23,300 nucleotides of DNA from a virus: positions 1 through 23,300 of the IMG/VR virus record IMGVR_UViG_3300034106_002073; one strand, 5' to 3'. The notes below the pieces were generated by a model. The model was not told the origin of the DNA and did no database searches. It saw nothing but the letters and a program-made list of their open reading frames with translations. The translations under genes and the position numbers were made by a program. This document shows positions 16,398-22,118 of the stretch, one piece after another (position 1 is the first letter of the stretch; every line of letters starts with the position of its first letter).

Positions 16398-16654
16398 TGG
16401 CACGAAGCGAAGATCACATTGACGACATCCACGAGCAGGGCTGGACTCGCGTGGACACTGCGCCAAACGAATGGGTTGCACTTGTACCAAACGATGACAA
16501 CAGTGCCTTCGGCGGTACGCTCTGGAAGCAGGGTGAAGACGGCAAGGAATACAGCGAAGGCTGCACAGCTGGTCATCCGATTAGCGCTGCGCTAGGCTTT
16601 GAGTCGGCAGCTCGCGCGATCGCGGTGCTAATCAAAGAGGAGAACCCATCTTGA
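16397..16654 (+). CDS. 85-residue protein in the lysis region, unknown
   Basis: The start is the ATG at 16397 in the TAATG overlap, with GGAGGG at 16387-16392 upstream. The open frame extends further 5' but only as a shadow of the small membrane gene. The protein is soluble, acidic and contains GWTRVDTAPNEWVALVPNDD, GGTLWKQGEDGKEY and a C-terminal helix ESAARAIAVLIKEE. I do not recognise the family. Its stop overlaps the TTG start of the peptidase, so it is probably co-translated with it. Confidence 0.65.
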   Translation: MARSEDHIDDIHEQGWTRVDTAPNEWVALVPNDDNSAFGGTLWKQGEDGKEYSEGCTAGHPISAALGFESAARAIAVLIKEENPS

Positions 16655-17277
16655 GGATGCGGATCAAATCTCAATTGTATAGCGACGCTGAGGCGCAGAA
16701 GAAAGTCGGCGCGGTGCTTGACGATTGTGGACCCTCAAGCGCGGCAGCAGCCGTCGCCTATGTCAACGGATACGCGCCTGACTTTCAGGCATCCGACGGC
16801 GTAGCGGCGAAAGAGCGCGCCACTGGTTTCAAGGAGAAGCAAGGCGTCAGCGACAACGGCTCCAGCCTATCTGACCTTATCAAGACTGTGCGCGAACTAG
16901 GCGGCAAGGCACGTGCAGCCGACACCTTCGCTGAAGCGGTGGAAGCGGCTAAGGCTGGCGCTGCCCTGATTGTCTGGGTGCAGGCACCGATCGGCTACCC
17001 AGCGCAGGCGCTGTCCAAGTGGCATCGGAACTGGGCGTCCTACTGGCAAAAGAAAGATCCGAAGGTGATCGCCGCTGGATATGGGCATATGACCTCGGCA
17101 TCCTACGATGCCGACGCCAAGACCTTCCAGTTCGCAGACCCTACCTTTGACGAGAAGCACCCGAAGGAGCAGTTCGCCGTGGCAATCACGGAGGCTGATC
17201 TGAAAGCAATCGCCTCCGGAAAACCAGGATCGCCTGCATCACACATCGTCATTGTGACGAAGAAGGAGAAACTATGA
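16651..17277 (+). CDS. C39-like cysteine peptidase, probable endolysin
   Basis: The 208-residue protein has Cys26 in DDCGPSSAAAA, His146 in GYGHMTSASYD and Asp163 in FQFADPTFD. This is the Cys/His/Asp layout of C39-like peptidases, also found as the N-terminal peptidase domain of some mycobacteriophage LysA proteins. It would cut peptide bonds in peptidoglycan. No separate cell-wall-binding or second catalytic domain follows. The start is most likely TTG at 16651, with AGAGGAG eight bases before it; ATG at 16657 is an alternative. The next gene is holin-like and overlaps by ATGA, a normal lysis pair. No signal peptide was seen, so release would depend on a holin. Confidence 0.75.
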   Translation: MRMRIKSQLYSDAEAQKKVGAVLDDCGPSSAAAAVAYVNGYAPDFQASDGVAAKERATGFKEKQGVSDNGSSLSDLIKTVRELGGKARAADTFAEAVEAAKAGAALIVWVQAPIGYPAQALSKWHRNWASYWQKKDPKVIAAGYGHMTSASYDADAKTFQFADPTFDEKHPKEQFAVAITEADLKAIASGKPGSPASHIVIVTKKEKL

Positions 17278-17519
17278 GCAAGTTTACAGCATTCCTCGCA
17301 ACGACCTCGGTAGACGAGGCGATCATTGACTTTCTTCGTACAGGTTTGAGCACTGCTATCGCCGTTAGCCTTGGTTTGGGAATCCCGCTAATGGACATCT
17401 CCGGAGGTGACTTCCGCACAGTTCTGAGCGCCGCACTCGCCGCAGGATTGCAGGTTCTACAGACCTATCTCGATCCTTCAAATGACCGTTATGGTCTTAG
17501 CACGAAGCCAAAGAAGTAA
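17274..17519 (+). CDS. Holin (r1t-like)
   Basis: The 81-residue protein has two hydrophobic segments, about residues 23-42 (RTGLSTAIAVSLGLGIPLM) and 47-65 (FRTVLSAALAAGLQVLQTYL), separated by a polar turn DISGGD. The short charged ends include DPSNDRYGLSTKPKK. This plan is that of r1t-type holins, with the second segment starting from (W/F)..VL.AA...G. AAGGAG at 17263-17268 precedes the ATG, which overlaps the peptidase stop. Holins make the membrane holes through which the endolysin reaches the wall and set lysis time. Confidence 0.72.
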   Translation: MSKFTAFLATTSVDEAIIDFLRTGLSTAIAVSLGLGIPLMDISGGDFRTVLSAALAAGLQVLQTYLDPSNDRYGLSTKPKK

Positions 17520-17639
17520 GAACCATACAACTAAGTAGGTGGCGCGTATGGGCAAGCGGATTCCCATCGAATGGGGCAAGATTAGAACTAAGCCAGCTCT
17601 CTTGGTTGGCTGCGGGAATAGTAGACATATGGAGGCATC
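17520..17639 (+). other. Short leader with alternative hairpins before the HTH gene
   Basis: No gene is supported here. The bases CCCAT (17563-17567) can pair with ATGGG on either side (17548-17552 or 17571-17575), giving two mutually exclusive hairpins. The two ATGGG copies form direct repeats ATGGG(G)CAAG. A further AGCCAGC/GTTGGCT hairpin (17591-17611) lies downstream. The ribosome site of the next gene follows at 17630-17634. This may be a leader controlling the next unit. Confidence 0.35.
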
Positions 17640-17885
17640 ATGTCGAAACTCGAGGCAGCACTGGTTGCTGCACGGAAGAAAAATAAAGGTACGCCATGCG
17701 GAGTGGGTATCTTACTTTCAACAATCAAAGGTGAAGACCGCGACGTATTTCTCTCCGCGCTCAGGGATCCAGCAGTTTCAAAGAGAATGCTCAGTGAAGT
17801 AATAGAATCCACGTACGGAGTGCGCATCGCAGAAGGAACTCTCGCGCGACATCATCGCCGAGCGTGCATGTGCAATCATGAGTGA
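17640..17885 (+). CDS. Small HTH-like DNA-binding protein
   Basis: The 81 residues contain KGTPCGVGILLSTIKGEDRDVFLSAL, then a helix-turn-helix-like stretch SEVIESTYGVRIAEGTLARHHRRACMC. The ending T.(A/V)RH.R..C.C is typical of short actinophage HTH proteins, in which the recognition helix starts at EGTLARHH. Some such proteins are called small terminase or regulatory proteins, but the terminase genes should be left of this window. GGAGG at 17630-17634 fixes the start. The last bases overlap the metallophosphoesterase (ATG at 17878), so the two are co-translated. Confidence 0.6.
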   Translation: MSKLEAALVAARKKNKGTPCGVGILLSTIKGEDRDVFLSALRDPAVSKRMLSEVIESTYGVRIAEGTLARHHRRACMCNHE

Positions 17886-18927
17886 TCTTGAGAAGTCACT
17901 GACCGAAGCAGCTGCATACGAAGAGCTGCGCGCTGCGCATAATCGTGCGCTACGTGCTCTTTCAAAGAAAACTATCAACGAGCAGGAGCTGGTGGATGCT
18001 GTCTATCGTGCGGCACGAGATGCCGCTGCGATTATCAAGATTCCGCCAGTTCCTGCGCCAAAAGCAGACAAGCGCAAGGGATCCGCTGAAACATGCGTGG
18101 TAGTGCTGTCCGACTGGCAGCTCGGAGCTACGCGAGCGGGTGAGTATAGTATTGACATTGCGCGCAAGCGTATTGAGTTGCTAGCTCAGAAGGTTGAACG
18201 GCTGATTGCGATTCAGCGACAGGATCACCCTGTTGAAGAGATCGCAATCTACGTGCTAGGCGATATCGTCGAGTCCGACGGCAACATCTTCCCTTCGCAG
18301 TCGTATGAAGTGGAGTCTGGTGGTCTGTATGTCCAAATCTTCGAAGCGGCGCAGATCCTCGCAGACTTCGTACGCAAGATGGCGGCGCTTGCTCCGAAGG
18401 TGCGGGTGCGCAATGTTATTGGAAATCATGGGCGACTCGGTCGCTACGGTGATCACTCGCCTGAGAGCAATGCAGATGCGATAACATATCGCGTAGCTCG
18501 CGACCTAGTTCGCGAGCCGCGTGTTGATTGGCGCGAAGCATTCACGCTAGGCGCACGACACTGGTATGAAACGGATGATCTGCCAAGCGGCAAGGCATTC
18601 CTAGTTCACGGCGATCAGTTCCGCGGAGGCGCATTCGGATTGCCGTACTACGCTATTGCTAAGCGCGCTCAGGGTTGGAATCTCAGTGTCGCACCATTCG
18701 ACTTCCTATTCTATGGACACTGGCACACGCCAGCGCGTCTTGTGATGTCAGACGGCTCGCATACTATCTGGGGCTCTCCTTCTATTGAGAGCGGCAACAG
18801 ATATGCGCAGGAATGGCTGGCTGCTAGTGGCACGCCAGCGCAGTGGTGTCTGTTTTTCGGCAAGGATGGCGTGACGGCAGAATATCTGGTACGACTTGAA
18901 GACATTAAACGAACCGACAAGAAATGA
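17878..18927 (+). CDS. Calcineurin-like metallophosphoesterase
   Basis: The 349 residues show the metallophosphoesterase motifs in order: SDWQLG (Asp79, Gln81 where His is usual), LGDIVE (Gly128-Asp129), GNHGR (Asn183-His184), VHGD (His244) and GHWHTPA (His281, His283). The first 60 residues are a helical extension, and 60-68 are a Lys-rich linker. The family cuts phosphate esters with two metal ions. In phages these genes may act on DNA ends, nucleotides or RNA. The first metal-site His is Gln, as in some phage members (DxQ type). Starts at ATG within the stop of the HTH gene. Substrate not known. Confidence 0.82.
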   Translation: MSDLEKSLTEAAAYEELRAAHNRALRALSKKTINEQELVDAVYRAARDAAAIIKIPPVPAPKADKRKGSAETCVVVLSDWQLGATRAGEYSIDIARKRIELLAQKVERLIAIQRQDHPVEEIAIYVLGDIVESDGNIFPSQSYEVESGGLYVQIFEAAQILADFVRKMAALAPKVRVRNVIGNHGRLGRYGDHSPESNADAITYRVARDLVREPRVDWREAFTLGARHWYETDDLPSGKAFLVHGDQFRGGAFGLPYYAIAKRAQGWNLSVAPFDFLFYGHWHTPARLVMSDGSHTIWGSPSIESGNRYAQEWLAASGTPAQWCLFFGKDGVTAEYLVRLEDIKRTDKK

Positions 18928-19096
18928 GTACTGCGAAGTTTGTGAGGAGTTCACGTCGAAGGTTTACGCCTTCAACACAACTCCGCTAGGCATCGATTCG
19001 ATGGGCAATCTCGTATGCGAAGAGAATGCCATATGCCTAGAATGCATCACGCTGCTCATCGCAATGGCGAAAGACAACATACTCCCAGACCAATAA
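18896..19096 (+). CDS. Small Cys-rich (zinc-ribbon-like) protein
   Basis: The 66-residue frame starts at a TTG inside the end of the metallophosphoesterase gene; there is no in-frame ATG before its first Cys. The Cys pattern is C13-x2-C16 and C47-x2-C50, plus C41, as in a zinc ribbon. The C-terminal helix ITLLIAMAKDN is hydrophobic. Codon use looks like the neighbours and the frame continues to the TAA at 19094. No strong ribosome site is seen, so the start is uncertain. Likely metal binding, function unknown. Confidence 0.5.
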   Translation: MKTLNEPTRNEYCEVCEEFTSKVYAFNTTPLGIDSMGNLVCEENAICLECITLLIAMAKDNILPDQ

Positions 19097-19127
19097 TACG
19101 CTGGTAGCCTCACGGCGATCCAGCCTA

Positions 19128-19175
19128 GACCCAGAGAGTCATGGCGCGAGCCTCCCGCTGCCACCTCTCTGGGTC
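19128..19175. repeat. 11-bp perfect inverted repeat with 26-base loop
   Basis: GACCCAGAGAG (19128-19138) and CTCTCTGGGTC (19165-19175) are exact reverse complements. Their interior contains TGGC...GCCA, which could extend the structure. It is directly before the terminator-like hairpin and may be part of a tandem transcription end. Confidence 0.5.
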
Positions 19176-19179
19176 GCCT

Positions 19180-19205
19180 GACCCTTCCGCTGACGCGGGA
19201 GGGTC
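19180..19205 (+). terminator. Hairpin terminator candidate after the small Cys-rich gene
   Basis: GACCCTTCCGC (19180-19190) pairs with GCGGGAGGGTC (19195-19205), 11 pairs with one T-G wobble, and a TGAC loop. It is followed by ATTTACTATT, an imperfect T-rich tail. This is the best intrinsic-terminator candidate in the window and marks the likely end of the late operon. Confidence 0.55.
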
Positions 19206-19232
19206 ATTTACTATTGGAGCCGTGATTGTACA

Positions 19233-19290
19233 GACAGGGGCACCTGCCCTTGCCATCGTACAACCCTAGCCCAGTGCCGTCCTGTATGGG
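19233..19290 (+). repeat. Dispersed hairpin-plus-CTAG element, copy in + orientation
   Basis: The hairpin arms GACAGGGGC (19233-19241) and GCCCTTGCC (19246-19254) are followed by an 11-base spacer, the core CTAGCCCAGTGCCGT (19266-19280) and the tail CCTGTATGGG. The core is the exact reverse complement of 20043-20057. Confidence 0.7.
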
Positions 19291-19295
19291 TTTGA

Positions 19296-19336
19296 TCGAG
19301 CTCGACGTTGGGCGGCTCAGGCGGCTCGAGCTCGAG
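19296..19336. promoter_or_regulatory. Two TCGAGCTCGA palindromes 30 bp apart, operator candidates
   Basis: TCGAGCTCGA occurs at 19296-19305 and 19326-19335. The second is part of a 12-bp palindrome CTCGAGCTCGAG (19325-19336). The start-to-start distance is exactly 30 bp, close to three helical turns, which would place both sites on the same face of DNA. A third copy is at 2598-2607. Confidence 0.5.
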
Positions 19337-19455
19337 AGCTCCTCCCAAAAATAGTCCGGAAACCATGGTTGCTTTTGTACAACCTTCGATGCATGATTGA
19401 CTCAGGCGCTGAGGAAGCGGGTCATTCGACCAGCTGGCGCAAGAGGAGGACGAAA

Positions 19456-19704
19456 ATGCGAAAAAATATCGGAAGCGCACTCAATCAGGCGACGGGATGG
19501 CGAGAGATCCACGATCTCTATTGCCCAGATCTAATGATCGCGACGCGCAGCGATTTCGATGCGATCGCGGCATTCGAATCGATCCCGGAAGCAGTCGAAG
19601 ATGCGGCGAACTCGAATAACGAGTCCCACGAATACGCGCTCGAGAATATTGTCCAGATCTATGCGTGTGCCAAGAAGGCTGACAAGTCAAGGGAGGTGCG
19701 ATAA
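19456..19704 (+). CDS. Small protein, unknown function
   Basis: The frame is open from further upstream, but the strong AAGAGGAGG at 19441-19449 places the start at the ATG at 19456, giving 82 residues. The sequence begins MRKNIGSALNQATGWREIHDLYCPD and is mainly helical and acidic, with an SIPEAVEDAANSNNESHEYALENIVQIYACAKK region. I do not recognise the family. It is the first gene after the palindrome-rich gap and its stop overlaps the next start (TAATG). Confidence 0.65.
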   Translation: MRKNIGSALNQATGWREIHDLYCPDLMIATRSDFDAIAAFESIPEAVEDAANSNNESHEYALENIVQIYACAKKADKSREVR

Positions 19705-20033
19705 TGGGTAAGTTCAAGGATCTTGCAATCATCGAGGAAAACAAGAAGCAGGAACTGTTCCACGAGCAGGCGCTGCAGCTGCAGAGAGAGGCGAACGCAC
19801 TAGCGAGTCGGATCGCTGCTCGCAAGGGCAGCGGTCTGTACCGATATCGCTTCGCTGGTCCATATGCGCCAGCGCAGTGCATCGACTGCGTGTCGGAGGT
19901 GCGCAAGCAGAACCCAGAAATGAAGCCGAACGATTGGCTGCCTGCAGCGTGGGTTGGCTGGATGTTCGACGCAGCCTGCGATAGCTGCGACACGGTACCG
20001 AACGGACGCACAGAGGATGGAGCTCGAAAGTGA
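19704..20033 (+). CDS. Protein with two CxxC pairs, unknown
   Basis: The 109-residue protein has a helical N-terminal half (KKQELFHEQALQLQREANALASRIAARKG) and a C-terminal half with CIDC (59-62) and CDSC (92-95). The two pairs are far apart but could bind one zinc ion. Between them lies a Trp-rich segment (NDWLPAAWVGWMFDA). GGGAGG at 19691-19696 fixes the start. It is followed by one copy of the dispersed repeat. Function unknown. Confidence 0.68.
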   Translation: MGKFKDLAIIEENKKQELFHEQALQLQREANALASRIAARKGSGLYRYRFAGPYAPAQCIDCVSEVRKQNPEMKPNDWLPAAWVGWMFDAACDSCDTVPNGRTEDGARK

Positions 20034-20091
20034 CCGTATCTAACGGCACTGGGCTAGCTATGTATGTGGCTAGGGGCATTGTTCCCTGCCA
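20034..20091 (-). repeat. Dispersed hairpin-plus-CTAG element, inverted copy
   Basis: On the - strand this reads hairpin, spacer, core CTAGCCCAGTGCCGT (20057-20043) and tail TAGATACGG. The hairpin uses TGGC (20067-20070) and GCCA (20088-20091), with AGGG and CCCT inside. On the + strand the hairpin ends three bases before the AGGAGG of the next gene. Orientation is opposite to the other copies. Confidence 0.7.
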
Positions 20092-20105
20092 ACAGGAGGA
20101 CTAGT

Positions 20106-20330
20106 ATGTTACACGAAATCAAGCAGGTCGAAGATACTCAGCCAAGTGAAGCAGGAGCGATTAGCGGATATGAAGCGGAATGCACTTGCGGATACAAGGT
20201 TCGGCGCTCGCTTCGTACAATCGCAGTGATGGACGCTATCGAGCATTGCTTTGCCAGCACGTACAAGAATCACTTGCTTAATGGCAAGCGATCAGGCATA
20301 ATGCCGTCAGACGACGGCTATGATTGCTGA
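20106..20330 (+). CDS. Small Cys-containing protein, unknown
   Basis: Start at the ATG at 20106, six bases after AGGAGG (20094-20099); 74 residues. It contains AECTCGYKVRRSLRTIAVMDAIEHC, with Cys26, Cys28, His47 and Cys48 as possible metal ligands. This resembles the CxCG(Y/W)...H..H/C pattern of small phage proteins. The C-terminus is DDGYDC. The ribosome site lies against the inverted repeat element, so translation may be affected by that hairpin. Function unknown. Confidence 0.65.
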   Translation: MLHEIKQVEDTQPSEAGAISGYEAECTCGYKVRRSLRTIAVMDAIEHCFASTYKNHLLNGKRSGIMPSDDGYDC

Positions 20331-20350
20331 AGCATATAGGAGGACTTGAT

Positions 20351-20878
20351 ATGCAGACGTTCTTACCGTATGATTCGTATCAGGAAACAGCTCGCTGCCT
20401 AGATTATCGCAGGCTGGGCAAACAGCGCGTTGAAACATTGCAGATTCTCAATGCTCTCAACGGACAGAGTCGCGGCTGGGTCAACCATCCCGCTACCAAA
20501 ATGTGGCGCGGTCACCGCGTACACCTTATCTCGTACGGTATCGCTATCTGCGATGAATGGATTCGTCGCGGATACAAGGATACGTGCGGTCAAAAAATCC
20601 TAGGACATCTTGATGCTGCGTACGCTGCGCAGGAATATGACATTCCGCCATGGCTAGGTTACGAACCGCTACATTCATCGCATCGCAGCAATCTATTGCG
20701 CAAAGATTCCGCGTACTATGGTCAGTTTGGTTGGCGCGAACGCGATGACATGCCGTATGTTTGGGTCGAGTCTGACGGCTGGGTCTGGACGGACAAGTCG
20801 GGTCGGGTCGGGTCGGTCGGGACGGCTGTACGACCCAAATCCGAACTCGACTTGCTTTATACAGCAGATCAGGCATAA
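20351..20878 (+). CDS. MSMEG_6728-like / pyrimidine dimer DNA glycosylase-like protein
   Basis: The start is the ATG at 20351, after AGGAGG at 20338-20343. The 175 residues begin MQTFLPYDSYQETARCLDYR and continue with RLGKQRVETLQIL (21-33), HPATKMWRGH, the helix IAICDEWIRRG, SHRSNLLRKDS (110-120) and PYVW (135-138). These are the conserved blocks of the MSMEG_6728 family in actinobacteria, related to the T4 endonuclease V (Pyr_excise) superfamily that removes UV pyrimidine dimers. A repair role is inferred; the activity of this branch is less certain than of T4 DenV. Residues 139-175 are an extra tail made partly by a GTCGG pentamer repeat. The stop overlaps the ATG at 20878. Confidence 0.72.
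   Translation: MQTFLPYDSYQETARCLDYRRLGKQRVETLQILNALNGQSRGWVNHPATKMWRGHRVHLISYGIAICDEWIRRGYKDTCGQKILGHLDAAYAAQEYDIPPWLGYEPLHSSHRSNLLRKDSAYYGQFGWRERDDMPYVWVESDGWVWTDKSGRVGSVGTAVRPKSELDLLYTADQA
20797..20821 (+). repeat. GTCGG tandem repeat with G-quadruplex pattern
   Basis: Four tandem GTCGG units (20797-20816) continue into TCGGG. The sense strand has GGG at 20800, 20805, 20810 and 20819 with loops of 2, 2 and 6 bases, which fits the G3-N1-7 quadruplex rule. It lies in the C-terminal extension of the glycosylase-like gene. Confidence 0.55.
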
Positions 20879-20908
20879 TGAGGGAGTTGGTTGAGGACGA
20901 CCCGCTGG

Positions 20909-20920
20909 GTCGGTACCGAC
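20909..20920. promoter_or_regulatory. 12-bp palindrome abutting a ribosome site
   Basis: GTCGGTACCGAC is its own reverse complement and ends directly before AGGAGG (20921-20926) of the HExxH gene. It could be a protein-binding site controlling translation or transcription of that gene. Confidence 0.4.
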
Positions 20921-20931
20921 AGGAGGAAAAA

Positions 20932-21750
20932 ATGACGAGGACTTGGGGCAAACTGGAAATCCGCAAAGGGACTAGCGTCCGAAAGTACTTTATCGATGGC
21001 GTGAAGCGCGAGGAGCTTCTCCCATTCATGCGCAAGGTTCTGCGCAACGAAGGCACGCCGAATCTCACGATGATCACTCGCAATCCTGGTCGCGGCGGCA
21101 CTGCTTCCGTTAACTTCATGGGAACAACAATCGAATTCAGTGATAAATCTAGTTTCCTTCACGAGCTCTCGCATACGCAAGTGTACGACGGCTATTGCGA
21201 ACATTCAGGCAAGACGCGACGGCTGACGTGCGAATGCTCTCACTCCGTAGAGTTTCACGTGAACCTATTCAAAATGTATGCGCGATATCTCAGCAAGGAT
21301 GAAGCGGCTACTGCGCGGCGAAGCGAATACCGCTACCATCCAGTAAACAGCGGGAAGGCTGCGCGCAAGGTTCGCAAGTTTGCGGAGTACCGCCAATGGA
21401 AGGCTAGCCGACGCGAGAACCGCAAGCAAGAGGTTGCTGATATCTCGCAAGAGAACCGCGACGCGGCGGCAAAGTTCAACCGCGAAGCAGCGCAAGATGC
21501 TTGGAACAGGATGGCTGAACGAAACGATTGGTCGCGTGCCTATCGAATCAATTGGTATGGACCGAACAGCATCTCTTGGACTACCGAGAAGGTATGGTAC
21601 GATAACGATAAAAAAGATTGGGTGCGCGAACCGCTTGCTGAACCAATCGCTCACGCTTGGGGACGCGGAACTACCGCGAAAGTTTACCCGAACGGCGAAG
21701 TCCGTTTGATTACTGGCAAGGTAGTGATGCGATTGGAGGTTCCGCGATGA
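20932..21750 (+). CDS. HExxH metallopeptidase-like protein
   Basis: AGGAGG at 20921-20926 supports a start at 20932 (272 residues); an in-frame ATG at 20878, overlapping the previous stop, is possible but has only a weak ribosome site. The protein contains FLHELSHTQV with HExxH at His77-His81, then Cys89, Cys100, Cys102 and SHSVEFHVNLFKMY (His104, His109), a layout like SprT-type and other small zinc proteins. Residues 130-200 are a basic, helical region. The C-terminal part is Trp-rich beta (INWYGPNSISWTTEKVWYDN). A zinc-dependent peptidase is a reasonable guess, but the substrate is unknown. Confidence 0.65.
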   Translation: MTRTWGKLEIRKGTSVRKYFIDGVKREELLPFMRKVLRNEGTPNLTMITRNPGRGGTASVNFMGTTIEFSDKSSFLHELSHTQVYDGYCEHSGKTRRLTCECSHSVEFHVNLFKMYARYLSKDEAATARRSEYRYHPVNSGKAARKVRKFAEYRQWKASRRENRKQEVADISQENRDAAAKFNREAAQDAWNRMAERNDWSRAYRINWYGPNSISWTTEKVWYDNDKKDWVREPLAEPIAHAWGRGTTAKVYPNGEVRLITGKVVMRLEVPR

Positions 21751-21980
21751 ATAGCCGCAAGAAAGTGCTTGATCGCGGAACCGAGGGCTCTGGTAAGGGC
21801 GGTAAGGCGTGGGAGATCTATGAGGAACTCCGCGCCGACGGCTCCGCGGAGCTGTTCGTTTACGTCAAGTCATTCCGCTTCGGTGGCTCCGTCCTGTTCG
21901 CAGCCGATATGGCTGCGGCGCGGAGCATCGTGGATGTGTACCTGCGCAGCGGGTACAATGCTGCGTGCAGTGTATGCTGA
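21747..21980 (+). CDS. 77-residue protein, unknown
   Basis: The start is the ATG at 21747, overlapping the upstream stop (ATGA), with GGAGG at 21735-21739. The 77 residues read KVLDRGTEGSGKGGKAWEIYEELR, then strands ELFVYVKSFRFGGSVLFAADM and a helix AARSIVDVYLRSGYN. This alpha/beta plan is complete for a tiny domain, but no family is recognised. A 7-bp inverted repeat covers the stop codon (21960-21986), the first part of the structured stretch that follows. Confidence 0.65.
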   Translation: MNSRKKVLDRGTEGSGKGGKAWEIYEELRADGSAELFVYVKSFRFGGSVLFAADMAAARSIVDVYLRSGYNAACSVC

Positions 21981-22102
21981 CGCAGCGAGTTGACTACGCT
22001 GCTGGTCGCAAGACCAGTGGCGTTCGGTTGGGCAACCAGCCGAACATTAGTTCAGGGTCGTGCGGCATGGGATCCTGCGGCGAGAGCCGTCATGATGCCG
22101 CA
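21960..22102 (+). ncRNA. Candidate structured RNA with GNRA-tetraloop hairpins
   Basis: Four helices can be drawn. GCTGCGT/ACGCAGC pair at 21960-21966 and 21980-21986. A 12-bp stem (21996-22007/22012-22023, two G-U pairs) has a GCAA loop. A 10-bp stem (22022-22031/22036-22045, one U-G pair) has a GCAA loop, overlapping the previous by two bases. An outer TGCGGCAT/ATGCCGCA helix (22061-22068/22095-22102) encloses CGGC-GAGA-GCCG (22078-22089). Three GNRA loops in 90 bases are striking. A reading frame without a start site crosses the region (from TTG 21990) but has no ribosome signal. Seen on the sequence; the RNA itself is inferred. Confidence 0.4.
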
Positions 22103-22118
22103 AGCAGTAGGAGGTAGC

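Larger units (their letters stand above)
19097..19455. promoter_or_regulatory. 359-bp palindrome-rich non-coding region, candidate regulatory or origin region
   Basis: No gene is supported in this gap, which separates the structural/lysis half from the small-gene half. It contains two hairpins (19128-19175 and 19180-19205), one dispersed repeat (19233-19290), two copies of TCGAGCTCGA (19296, 19326), the palindromes AACCATGGTT (19361-19370) and TTGTACAA (19375-19382), a CTCAG/CTGAG hairpin near 19401, and CCAGCTGG near 19431. TTGTAC/GTACAA also flank the repeat hairpin (19226-19231 and 19258-19263). No clear sigma70 promoter pair was found, but a start of transcription here is likely since a terminator-like hairpin precedes it. 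Confidence 0.5.

Noticed and set aside
17539-17802. 87-residue + strand frame overlapping the HTH gene
   Set aside because: It overlaps more than half of a better-supported HTH gene and has no protein pattern; the leader hairpins explain the upstream part better.
18924-18989. 21-residue frame from ATG 18924 overlapping the metallophosphoesterase stop
   Set aside because: It is very short and conflicts with the Cys-rich frame, which has two CxxC pairs and runs to 19096.
19097-19176. Fifth copy of the dispersed repeat near ACGGCGATCCAGCCTAG
   Set aside because: It has ACGGC and CTAG ends and a TGGC/GCCA hairpin nearby, but the middle of the core does not match; kept only as a hairpin.
21990-22118. 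N-terminal extension of the Ala-rich gene from TTG 21990
   Set aside because: No ribosome site there, while GGAGG stands in front of ATG 22119; the region looks like paired RNA.
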